Positions 1 to 6,894 of a DNA stretch of 37,752 nt are shown piece after piece. The DNA comes from an uncultured Ruminiclostridium sp. (GTDB lineage: Bacteria; Bacillota; Clostridia; Oscillospirales; Acutalibacteraceae), in NCBI GenBank assembly GCA_902490005.1, contig CABUCM010000026.1, positions 1 to 37,752 of the forward strand, in the 5' to 3' direction. A program made the translations under genes and the position numbers. Positions within the stretch are counted from its first letter, which is position 1, and every line of letters starts with the position of its first letter. The notes under the pieces are model-generated. The model was not told the DNA's origin. It saw only the letters and a list, made by a program, of their open reading frames with translations, and made no database searches.

Positions 1-181
1 CTTTCCAGAGTTTGAACCTTACTTAAATCAATGCAAATTCACCTCCTGCGCCCATGTCCGGGAAAAAGGCTGCGCGGTCCTGCGGGCGGTGGAGGAAGGG
101 AAGATCAGCAAATCCCGTCACGAAAGCTATTGCTCCATGTACCAAGAAGTAAAGGATGTCAAGGAATGGGAATTGAAATAA
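1..181 (+). CDS. rsgA: Ribosome small subunit-dependent GTPase A, C-terminal fragment
   Basis: Reading from base 2 gives an open frame of 59 residues that enters from the left edge and ends at TAA 179-181. It matches the zinc-binding C-terminal part of RsgA: FEPYLNQCKFTSCAH followed by EKGCAV, then VEEGKIS and the closing SRHESYCSMY stretch. In this family the Cys/Cys/His/Cys residues bind zinc and the preceding GTPase domain, lying outside the window, helps mature the 30S subunit. The thiN start codon lies 13 bases before the end of this frame, so the two genes overlap and are probably translationally coupled. In Bacillus subtilis rpe lies between rsgA and thiN; it is missing here. The partial gene is identified from family knowledge and synteny with thiN and spoVM. 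Confidence 0.88.
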   Translation, partial: FPEFEPYLNQCKFTSCAHVREKGCAVLRAVEEGKISKSRHESYCSMYQEVKDVKEWELK

Positions 182-861
182 AAAAGGAACGCTGCGTGAT
201 TCTGGGCTCCGCGCCGGTAGACGAGAGGGAAAGGCGGTATATCCAAGCCCAGATCACCCCGGAGGATTTTTTGGTTTGCGCCGACGGCGGGTACCTGACC
301 GCCCGGGAACTGGGGCGGAAGCCCGGCTTGCTGATCGGGGATCTAGACTCCTGTACGGAGCCTCTTCCGCCGGAGGTTGAGGCGATCCATCTTCCGGTGC
401 GCAAGGATGACACGGACATGATGTACTCCTTGAAAGAGTGCCTGGGCCGGGGCTACCGGAATTTTCTGATTTTAGGCGCCACCGGCGGCCGCTTAGACCA
501 CACGGTGGCCAATTTATGCGCGTTGTATTACCTGGCGATGCATAATGCCAAAGGGGTGCTGGCGGACCGGCAGAACGAAACCATTCTGGTGCCAAACGGC
601 CGGGTGGGACTGCAAGGGGCGCCGGGGGACCTGGTTTCCGTGTTCCCTTACGGGGCATCCTACTGCACGGTGAGCTACCAGGGGCTGGAATACCCCCTGG
701 ATCATCACAGGCTGTACCCCTACGACCCAATGGGGGTCAGTAACTGCCTGATTGGAACCAGCGCGAAAGTTACCGTCCACGAGGGGCCGGCCTTAATCAT
801 TATGGCCAAGGAAAATGAAAAAGTTTGCACCGATTCCCCGCTGCCGCGTAAGATGGAATAA
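166..861 (+). CDS. thiN: Thiamine diphosphokinase (thiamine pyrophosphokinase)
   Basis: A 231-aa protein matching ThiN, which transfers pyrophosphate from ATP to thiamine to make thiamine diphosphate in the cytoplasm. Visible family motifs are CADGGYLTA followed by LLIGDLDS (nucleotide and metal binding), RKDDTDMM, and GATGGRLDHTVANL (active-site region). The frame is open back to base 31, but the ATG at 166 is preferred because AAAGGA at 151-156 lies about 10 bases upstream and the family alignment begins at MGIEIKKE. Bases 31-165 belong to rsgA in another frame. The overlap with rsgA suggests one operon. There is no TPP riboswitch-like leader, as expected for a gene inside an operon. The order rsgA, thiN, spoVM is the Firmicutes pattern. 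Confidence 0.93.
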   Translation: MGIEIKKERCVILGSAPVDERERRYIQAQITPEDFLVCADGGYLTARELGRKPGLLIGDLDSCTEPLPPEVEAIHLPVRKDDTDMMYSLKECLGRGYRNFLILGATGGRLDHTVANLCALYYLAMHNAKGVLADRQNETILVPNGRVGLQGAPGDLVSVFPYGASYCTVSYQGLEYPLDHHRLYPYDPMGVSNCLIGTSAKVTVHEGPALIIMAKENEKVCTDSPLPRKME

Positions 862-894
862 GACAGGAACGGCGGAATACCTAAGGCGGCGGGA

Positions 895-930
895 AAAAGC
901 GGAATGCGCTTTGGAACTGCCCGCTTTTAT
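895..930 (+). terminator. Weak hairpin after thiN
   Basis: Two alternative small hairpins are possible: AAAGCG 896-901 with CGCTTT 907-912, or AAAAGCGG 895-902 with CCGCTTTT 921-928, the latter ending in a short T-rich tail. Either would be a weak terminator. Read-through into the next small genes is likely. Confidence 0.3.
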
Positions 931-947
931 TAGGCGGTGAAAAACAT

Positions 948-1097
948 ATGGTAAGATGCAATTATAAGCGCCAGGGGAAATGCGCTCTTTATTTTGCTCT
1001 GGGACTCACCTGTTCCTGCCTGTTTCCGGACCGCTTTGTGATAGGGATCGTGGCGATCGTGGTGATCGTGCTGGCCGTATCGCTCATACGCCGATAA
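948..1097 (+). CDS. Small Cys-containing membrane protein upstream of spoVM
   Basis: A 49-residue frame starting at ATG 948 with GGCGGTG about 7 bases upstream. The N-terminal half carries four cysteines (C4, C12, C22, C24) in the pattern RCNYKRQGKC...LTCSC. Residues 30-47 form one strongly hydrophobic helix (FVIGIVAIVVIVLAVSLI), and the chain ends in RR, so the C-terminus is probably cytoplasmic or at the interface. I do not recognise a named family. The short length, clear ribosome site and position 22 bases before spoVM, in the same orientation, argue that it is real and perhaps co-transcribed with spoVM. A role in sporulation is only an inference from position. Confidence 0.62.
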   Translation: MVRCNYKRQGKCALYFALGLTCSCLFPDRFVIGIVAIVVIVLAVSLIRR

Positions 1098-1119
1098 TTT
1101 TAGACAGGAGGCTTGCTTC

Positions 1120-1209
1120 ATGAAAGTAGTGGTTGTCAAGAAGGATAAAGGGTTCCTTGGCTTTTTCTTGAGAAAAATGTTCGGTGTGAAAAAAGAACCA
1201 ACCGTATAA
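1120..1209 (+). CDS. spoVM: Stage V sporulation protein M (amphipathic membrane-curvature peptide)
   Basis: A 29-residue frame with a strong ACAGGAGG site 8 bases before ATG 1120. The sequence (MKVVVVKKDKGFLGFFLRK then MFGVKKEPTV) fits SpoVM, the small amphipathic helix that marks the outer forespore membrane and anchors the coat basement protein SpoIVA. Shared features with the 26-aa Bacillus protein are the MK start, K7, the KxFLG core, R18, the MFG/MLG step and the basic tail. Synteny also fits: in Bacillus spoVM follows thiN. One residue appears inserted in the middle, and Pro9, important for function in Bacillus, is not present (D9-K10 here). The gene is followed directly by a strong terminator and then by sipL-spoIVA. 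Confidence 0.86.
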   Translation: MKVVVVKKDKGFLGFFLRKMFGVKKEPTV

Positions 1210-1222
1210 CCTGAAAATTGAC

Positions 1223-1264
1223 AAAAAGACGGAAGCGCGGCGATCGCCGCGCTTCCGTCTTTTT
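1223..1264 (+). terminator. Perfect 42-bp palindromic terminator after spoVM
   Basis: AAAAAGACGGAAGCGCGGCGA at 1223-1243 is the exact reverse complement of 1244-1264, giving a 21-bp GC-rich stem that ends in a T run. The A run on the left means it could also act on the opposite strand. Confidence 0.9.
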
Positions 1265-1316
1265 GCGCTTCTCCGGAAAAAGATTTGTCCGGAGAATGAT
1301 TTTTCTATTCCCGTGG

Positions 1317-1345
1317 GAATAACTTTTACAGGCTGGTCATACATT
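1317..1345 (+). promoter_or_regulatory. Candidate sigma-E promoter of sipL-spoIVA
   Basis: GAATAAC at 1317-1323, a 14-base spacer and CATACATT at 1338-1345 resemble the mother-cell sigma-E consensus (KMATATT, 14-15 bases, CATACAAT). It sits about 18 bases upstream of the sipL ribosome site. sipL and spoIVA are mother-cell genes, so the match is biologically sensible. No good sigma-A promoter is visible in the same gap. Confidence 0.6.
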
Positions 1346-1379
1346 TGGATTAGAAAAAGAAAAAGGAGAGATAAGCTTT

Positions 1380-2930
1380 ATGGAGTATCGAGTAATGAAG
1401 GGGGAAATCCCGGTTTGCGAAACGATCTTGGACACCTCAGCGGAGCAGCCCATTGATCTGGATTTCAGCTTGCCGGATTATTGCCCTGATATACAGAAAA
1501 TTTTAAAATGTCAAATTTACCCCACAATCAGTGACCAAACCATCTCTGACCGGTTGGATGTGGAAGGCGAGGTCTTGGTAAAGCTGCTTTATCTCGATTC
1601 TGGCAAAAAAGCGGTGCGGTGCTGCGAGTATGCCAGTCCTTTTTCCACCTCTATCGCCCTGAAAAAGCCGCCGGAAAACCCCGGCTCGGCGGTGACCTTT
1701 TTGAATACAAGAGTGGATTATGTGAACTGCCGGGCGGTAAGCCCCCGAAAGCTGGATATTCACGGGGCGTTTTCCATTCAGGCCCGGGTGGTTTCCACCA
1801 TGAATCAAAGCATCGTCAGCAGCATCGAGGAAGAAGATATCCAGCAGAAGGTCAGCAGCGTGGCCCTGAGCCGGGTATCCTCCATGGCCCAGCAGACCTT
1901 TACCATCAACGAGGTGCTGGAGCTTGGCCAGGGCAAGCCGGAAGCGGAAGCCATTGTGCGGACCGACGCCAGCGCCCTGGTCGAGGATGTCAAGGTGGTG
2001 GCGGATAAACTGATCGTCAAGGGCGAGGCCCTGATTAAGGTGCTGTATATGGGCAGCATCGAAAACGGCACCCTGGAAACCATGGAGTTCTCCATCCCCG
2101 TCAGCCAGATCGTAGACGCTCCCGGCACCGACGAGGGATGCCTGTGCGACGCCCGGCTGTCGGTGATGAACTGCGACCTGCAAATCCGCACCGACAGCGA
2201 CGGCGCCGATACCCTGTTATCCTGTGAGATGAAGCTGATGGCTACGGCGATATCTTACCGGAAGGAAGAAGCGCAGATCGTCACCGACGCGTATTCCACC
2301 AAATTTGAGCTGAACCTGGATTACCAAACCGCCAACCTGGAACAGCTTTTAGAGGTGCTTTCCGAAAACGTTCCCTGCAAATCCACAGTGGAAATTAAGG
2401 ATGGCGGCGCTTCCGGCGTCATCAGCGTGTGGAGCGACTTTGCCGCCTGCGGCGCGGCAAAGGGGGAGGGCGGTCAGCTAAGCTTTAAAGGAAAATTCAA
2501 TCTATGCGTACTGGCGGTAAACGGCGAAGGAGAGCCGGTTTACCTGGAAAAAATGACCGACTTCGAATTTACCAAGGAGCAGGTGTCCCTGCCCGACAAC
2601 CTAAGATGCGAGACGGAATGCTTCGTGTCCTCGGTGACCTACCGGATCAACGGCTCCGGCGGGCTGGAAATCCGGGCGGAGGTACGGGTCAGGACCCTGG
2701 TGTATCAGAGCGTGGCCTGCAAGGCGATTTGCGGCGTTTCGGCGGACGAATCCCGCCCAAGGCAAAAGGATGAAGCAGCCTCCCTGATTCTTTATTATGC
2801 GGAAAAAAATGAAAACGTATGGGACATCGCCCGCAGCTACTGCACCGGCGCCCAGGCTATTCTGGCGGAAAACGACTTGGATGAAGAAATCCTTTCAGAG
2901 CGCCGTATGCTGTTCATTCCATTATCTTAA
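1380..2930 (+). CDS. sipL: SipL-like spore morphogenesis protein (DUF3794 plus LysM)
   Basis: A 516-aa protein. The N-terminal two thirds contain tandem DUF3794-type segments: LDFSLPDYCPDI near residues 27-38, VEGEVLVKLLY, then a second copy around VKGEALIKVLYM near residue 220. The last 50 residues (LILYYAEKNENVWDIARSYC...IPLS) form a LysM domain. This is the architecture of SipL of Clostridioides difficile, which binds SpoIVA and helps encase the forespore. There is no signal peptide, so the protein should act in the mother-cell cytoplasm. AAGGAG at 1363-1368 precedes ATG 1380. spoIVA starts 16 bases after the stop, so partner proteins are encoded together. Confidence 0.88.
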   Translation: MEYRVMKGEIPVCETILDTSAEQPIDLDFSLPDYCPDIQKILKCQIYPTISDQTISDRLDVEGEVLVKLLYLDSGKKAVRCCEYASPFSTSIALKKPPENPGSAVTFLNTRVDYVNCRAVSPRKLDIHGAFSIQARVVSTMNQSIVSSIEEEDIQQKVSSVALSRVSSMAQQTFTINEVLELGQGKPEAEAIVRTDASALVEDVKVVADKLIVKGEALIKVLYMGSIENGTLETMEFSIPVSQIVDAPGTDEGCLCDARLSVMNCDLQIRTDSDGADTLLSCEMKLMATAISYRKEEAQIVTDAYSTKFELNLDYQTANLEQLLEVLSENVPCKSTVEIKDGGASGVISVWSDFAACGAAKGEGGQLSFKGKFNLCVLAVNGEGEPVYLEKMTDFEFTKEQVSLPDNLRCETECFVSSVTYRINGSGGLEIRAEVRVRTLVYQSVACKAICGVSADESRPRQKDEAASLILYYAEKNENVWDIARSYCTGAQAILAENDLDEEILSERRMLFIPLS

Positions 2931-2946
2931 GGGGAGGGAAAAATAG

Positions 2947-4425
2947 ATGGAAGAGAGAAATATTTATCAGGATATCGCCCAAAGGACCGGCGGCGATATT
3001 TATATCGGTGTGGTAGGCCCGGTGCGCACCGGAAAATCCACCTTTATCAAGCGGTTTATGGATACCCTGGTGATTCCCAACATCGGCAGCGCTTATCAAA
3101 AGGACCGGGCGGTTGATGAAATGCCTCAATCCGCCGCCGGCAGGACCATTATGACCACAGAGCCCAAATTCGTACCGGAGGAGGCCGTGGAGGTCAATAT
3201 CGGCGACAACGCCAGCTTCCGGGTGCGGATGATCGACTGCGTGGGCTATATCGTCCCCAGCGCGCTGGGCTACATCGAGGATGAGCAGCCCCGCATGGTA
3301 AAAACCCCTTGGTTCGAGGACGCGATCCCCTTTAATATGGCGGCGGAAATCGGCACCAAAAAGGTGATTACCGACCATTCCACCATTGGGCTGGTGGTGA
3401 CCACCGACGGCAGCATCAGCGATATTCCCAGAGAAGAGTACGAAGAGGCTGAGGAACGGGTGATCCGAGAGCTTCAGGAAATCCAAAAGCCGTTTATCGT
3501 CCTGCTGAACAGCATCGCCCCTAATTTAAGCGAAACACATGAGCTAGCGGCCAGCCTGAGCAAAAAATACGGCGTGACGGTGGTGCCGGTAAGCTGTATG
3601 GAACTGGATGAAATCGAGATCAAGCGGATTTTGGCCGGGATTTTGTTTGAGTTCCCGGTGAAAGAGGTCCGGGTGGAAATGCCCCGGTGGCTGACCAACC
3701 TGGAGAAAAACCACTGGCTGCGCACAGCGGTTTACCGTTCCATCGCCCAGGCCAGCGAAAAGGTGGAAAAAATACGCCAGGTGCAGGAAATTACCGAGTC
3801 GGTATCCCAGTGTGAGTATATCCAGCAGGCGGCGGCGCTGTCGGTGGATTTGGGTACCGGCAGGGCGAGGATGTCCATTTCCCTGAAGCAGAACCTGTTT
3901 TACCAGGTGCTGGGGGAGAAAACCGGCCTGGCGATTAACGACGAGGGCGGGCTGATGGATTCCATTATGGAGCTTGCCAATACCAAAAAGAAGTACGACC
4001 AGATCGCGTCGGCTTACGAGGATGTCCAGCAGACCGGGTACGGCATCGTCATGCCCACCCTGGAGGAGCTGACCCTGCAGGAGCCGGAGATCATCAAGCA
4101 AAGCGGGAAATACGGCATCCGGCTGAAGGCGTCGGCGCCGTCTATCCATATGATGAAAACGCAAATCACCACCGAGGTCACCCCTATTGTAGGCTCGGAA
4201 CAGCAGTCGGAGGAGCTGGTTTCCTATCTGCTCAACGAGTTTGAGGAGGACCCCACCAAGATCTGGGAAAGCAATATTTTTGGCAAGTCCCTGAACGAGC
4301 TGGTGAACGAAGGCCTGCATAATAAGCTTTACCGCATGCCGGAGGACGCCCGGATGAAGCTGAAAGAGACCATCGAAAGGATTATCAACGACGGTTGCAA
4401 CGGGTTAATCTGCATCATTATCTAG
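2947..4425 (+). CDS. spoIVA: Stage IV sporulation protein A, coat-basement ATPase
   Basis: A 492-aa protein matching SpoIVA over its whole expected length. The Walker A motif GPVRTGKS is at residues 24-31, followed by the characteristic STFIKRFMDTLVIPNI stretch, DRAVDEMPQS, and MIDCVGYIVPSA; the C-terminus ends in NGLICIII. SpoIVA hydrolyses ATP to polymerise into the shell on which the spore coat is built, is anchored by SpoVM and, in clostridia, is bound by SipL. The ribosome site GGGAGGG lies just before ATG 2947. The gene is co-directional with sipL and closes its operon at a hairpin. The identification is secure. Confidence 0.97.
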   Translation: MEERNIYQDIAQRTGGDIYIGVVGPVRTGKSTFIKRFMDTLVIPNIGSAYQKDRAVDEMPQSAAGRTIMTTEPKFVPEEAVEVNIGDNASFRVRMIDCVGYIVPSALGYIEDEQPRMVKTPWFEDAIPFNMAAEIGTKKVITDHSTIGLVVTTDGSISDIPREEYEEAEERVIRELQEIQKPFIVLLNSIAPNLSETHELAASLSKKYGVTVVPVSCMELDEIEIKRILAGILFEFPVKEVRVEMPRWLTNLEKNHWLRTAVYRSIAQASEKVEKIRQVQEITESVSQCEYIQQAAALSVDLGTGRARMSISLKQNLFYQVLGEKTGLAINDEGGLMDSIMELANTKKKYDQIASAYEDVQQTGYGIVMPTLEELTLQEPEIIKQSGKYGIRLKASAPSIHMMKTQITTEVTPIVGSEQQSEELVSYLLNEFEEDPTKIWESNIFGKSLNELVNEGLHNKLYRMPEDARMKLKETIERIINDGCNGLICIII

Positions 4426-4444
4426 TTTACTAAAAAATTGGATG

Positions 4445-4485
4445 AAACGGCTCGATATTTCAGTAGGAATCGGGCCGTTTTCTCT
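4445..4485 (+). terminator. Terminator of sipL-spoIVA
   Basis: AAACGGCTCGAT at 4445-4456 pairs with ATCGGGCCGTTT at 4469-4480 (12 pairs including one G-U), with a 12-base loop and a T-rich tail. Confidence 0.85.
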
Positions 4486-4513
4486 TGTCAAAAAATAATT
4501 AATGAACTATAAT
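4485..4513 (+). promoter_or_regulatory. Sigma-A promoter of nfnAB
   Basis: TTGTCA at 4485-4490, a 17-base spacer and a consensus TATAAT at 4508-4513. It lies immediately after the spoIVA terminator and 64 bases before the nfnA start. Confidence 0.85.
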
Positions 4514-4577
4514 AATTAGAGTGTTTGTGTTTGTGAATTGAAATAGCAGCGATAAGAAATTAAGGATGTGTCGAATT

Positions 4578-5417
4578 ATGTTTAAAATCATAAAGAAAGA
4601 GCCCTTGAATCCATCCATGACCCGGATGGTCATCGAGGCGCCTTTTGTTGCCCGTAAGGCCAGGCCCGGGCAGTTTATCATTCTCCGGGTCAACGAAACC
4701 GGGGAGCGGATCCCTCTGACCATCGCCGATTATGACCGGGAGGCCGGTACGGTGACGATCATTTATCAGAAGGTGGGTAAGAGCACCCTTTTGCTGGACC
4801 AGCAGGAAGAGGGCGGCTATATTTTGGATTTCATCGGGCCTTTAGGCAAGGCCTCTGAGCTGGAGGGCTACAAGAAAGCCGCGGTCATCGGCGGCGGCGC
4901 CGGCTGCGCCATCGCGTATCCTCAGGCCAAGGCTCTTCACGCCATGGGCGTAAAGGTGGACATGATCGCCGGCTTCCGGGATAAGGACCTGATTATCCTG
5001 GAAAATGAAATGCGGGAAGCCTCCGACAACCTGATCGTCATGACCGACGACGGCTCCAACGGCAACAAGGGCTTTGTTACCGCCGCCCTGCAAAAGAACA
5101 TCGACGAGGGCGCCGGCTATGACCTGGTCATCGCCATTGGGCCGATTCCCATGATGAGGGCCGTTTCCAATCTGACCAGGCCCTACGGCATCAAGACCAT
5201 CATCAGCATGAACACCATCATGGTGGATGGCACCGGCATGTGCGGCGGCTGCCGCCTGACGGTAGGCGGGGAAACCAAGTTCGCCTGTGTGGACGGCCCC
5301 GACTTTGACGGCCACGAGGTGGATTTCGACGAGGCCATGAAACGCCTGGGTACCTACAAGCCGGAAGAAGCCCGGGAACGGGAAGAACATTGCAGATTGT
5401 ATGGAGGAATCAAATAA
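4578..5417 (+). CDS. nfnA: NfnA: NAD(H)/FAD subunit of ferredoxin:NADP transhydrogenase
   Basis: A 279-aa protein of the ferredoxin-NADP reductase superfamily. The N-terminal FAD domain contains RPGQFIILR and RIPLTIAD; the NAD-binding domain begins at AAVIGGGAGCAIAYP; the C-terminal iron-sulfur region is DGTGMCGGCRLTV followed by FACVDGPDFDGHEVDF, where an Asp and three Cys ligate a [2Fe-2S] cluster in NfnA structures. Paired with the next gene it forms NfnAB, which bifurcates electrons between NADPH, NAD+ and ferredoxin. An ATG at 4566 is also in frame, but AAGGAT at 4562-4567 is correctly spaced only for ATG 4578. The same family includes dihydroorotate dehydrogenase electron-transfer subunits; the neighbour decides for NfnA. 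Confidence 0.9.
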   Translation: MFKIIKKEPLNPSMTRMVIEAPFVARKARPGQFIILRVNETGERIPLTIADYDREAGTVTIIYQKVGKSTLLLDQQEEGGYILDFIGPLGKASELEGYKKAAVIGGGAGCAIAYPQAKALHAMGVKVDMIAGFRDKDLIILENEMREASDNLIVMTDDGSNGNKGFVTAALQKNIDEGAGYDLVIAIGPIPMMRAVSNLTRPYGIKTIISMNTIMVDGTGMCGGCRLTVGGETKFACVDGPDFDGHEVDFDEAMKRLGTYKPEEAREREEHCRLYGGIK

Positions 5418-6808
5418 TGCCGAATATGCAGCCAAGTAAAACTCCCATGCCGGAGCAGGACCCCCATGTGAGAAATAAAAATTTTAAAGAAGTCGCTTTA
5501 GGATATACCGATGAAATGGCCCTCAACGAGGCCCAACGCTGCCTGCAGTGCAAGAACCCGGCCTGTGTGCAGGGGTGCCCCGTAAATGTGCCGATTAAGG
5601 ATTTTATCCACGAAATCGTGGAAGGGGATATGGATAAGGCCTATGAGGTCATCAAATCCCAGAACTCCCTGCCCGCGGTGTGCGGCCGGGTTTGCCCCCA
5701 GGAAAGCCAGTGCGAGGCCAAGTGCGTCCGGGGCATTAAAAACGAGCCTGTGGCCATCGGGCGGTTGGAGCGTTATGTGGCCGATTGGTACATGAATAAC
5801 CGGGAGCCGGAGGTGACGGCTCCGAAACATAACGGCCACAAGGTGGCGGTGCTGGGCTCCGGCCCCTCCGGCCTGACCTGTGCCGGCGACCTGGCCAAGC
5901 TTGGCTACGAGGTCACTGTGTTCGAAGCCCTCCACGCCGCGGGCGGCGTGCTGATGTACGGGATTCCCGAATTCCGTCTGCCGAAAAAGATTGTACAGTC
6001 TGAAATCCAGCAGTTGAGTAAAATGGGCGTTAAAATCGATACCGATATGGTAATGGGCAAGGTCCTTTCCGTGGACGAGCTGTTTGAAATGGGCTATGAG
6101 GCCCTGTATATCGGCACCGGCGCGGGACTGCCCAATTTTATGAACCTGCCGGGCGAGGGCCTGGTAGGGGTTTACTCCGCCAATGAATTCCTGACCAGAA
6201 TCAATCTGATGAAGGCATATCTGGATGAATACGATACCCCCATTATCCACCCGAAGAACGTGGCAGTGGTAGGCGGCGGCAACGTGGCCATGGACGCCGC
6301 CCGGTGCGCCAAGCGCCTGGGGGCGGAGAATGTGTATATCATCTACCGCCGTTCCGAGGAGGAAATGCCCGCTAGAAATGAAGAGATCCACCACGCCAAG
6401 GAGGAAGAGATCATCTTCAAGCTGCTGAACAACCCGGTTGCCATTCATGGCGACGAGCAGGGCAAGGTAAAGCAGATTGAGTGCGTGGAAATGGAACTGG
6501 GAGAGCCCGACGCTTCCGGCAGACGCCGCCCCATTGAGAAAAAGGGCAGCAACTTCCTGCTGGATGTAGACTGCGTGGTAATCGCCATCGGAAATTCTCC
6601 TAACCCGCTGATCCGCACCACCACCGAGGGCTTGGAAGCAAACAGGAAGGGCTGCATCATCGTGGACGACAACACCCTGCAAACCACCCGGGAAGGCGTT
6701 TACGCCGGCGGCGACGCCGTGACGGGAGCGGCAACGGTGATTTTGGCCATGGGGGCTGGAAAGCAGGCGGCTAAGTCCATTGACGAATATATCCAGTCCA
6801 AAAAATAA
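5417..6808 (+). CDS. nfnB: NfnB: GltA-like NADPH/Fe-S subunit of NfnAB
   Basis: A 463-aa glutamate-synthase-small-chain-type protein. The N-terminus carries two cysteine groups for [4Fe-4S] clusters, CLQCKNPACVQGCP and CGRVCPQESQCEAKC. It is followed by the FAD motif VLGSGPSGLTCAGDLA, the NADP motif VVGGGNVAMDAARCA and a closing GDAVTGAATVILAMGAGK. No glutamate synthase large subunit is nearby, while nfnA is directly upstream, so NfnB is the better call than GltD. The stop and start overlap by one base (TAATG), with GGAGG at 5403-5407 nine bases before ATG 5417. The frame is open to 5390, but that start has no ribosome site. The complex balances NADPH, NADH and reduced ferredoxin in anaerobes. 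Confidence 0.92.
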   Translation: MPNMQPSKTPMPEQDPHVRNKNFKEVALGYTDEMALNEAQRCLQCKNPACVQGCPVNVPIKDFIHEIVEGDMDKAYEVIKSQNSLPAVCGRVCPQESQCEAKCVRGIKNEPVAIGRLERYVADWYMNNREPEVTAPKHNGHKVAVLGSGPSGLTCAGDLAKLGYEVTVFEALHAAGGVLMYGIPEFRLPKKIVQSEIQQLSKMGVKIDTDMVMGKVLSVDELFEMGYEALYIGTGAGLPNFMNLPGEGLVGVYSANEFLTRINLMKAYLDEYDTPIIHPKNVAVVGGGNVAMDAARCAKRLGAENVYIIYRRSEEEMPARNEEIHHAKEEEIIFKLLNNPVAIHGDEQGKVKQIECVEMELGEPDASGRRRPIEKKGSNFLLDVDCVVIAIGNSPNPLIRTTTEGLEANRKGCIIVDDNTLQTTREGVYAGGDAVTGAATVILAMGAGKQAAKSIDEYIQSKK

Positions 6809-6894
6809 AAGGTCTCGGGAAAGACGGTTAAGAGCAGGCTGAAACCAGCGAACAAAGATGTTTGAATTACGAAGCGTTTGAACGGAGTGAATAG

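Noticed and set aside
31..165. Upstream extension of the thiN reading frame
   Set aside because: These bases code for the end of rsgA in another frame, with its Cys/His zinc motif; the ribosome site and family alignment place thiN at 166.
5498..6682. Long minus-strand open frame inside nfnB
   Set aside because: It lies wholly opposite a clear iron-sulfur flavoprotein gene and its low-complexity translation is typical of an antisense shadow; the same applies to the other long opposite-strand frames in lysA, thrC, sipL and spoIVA.
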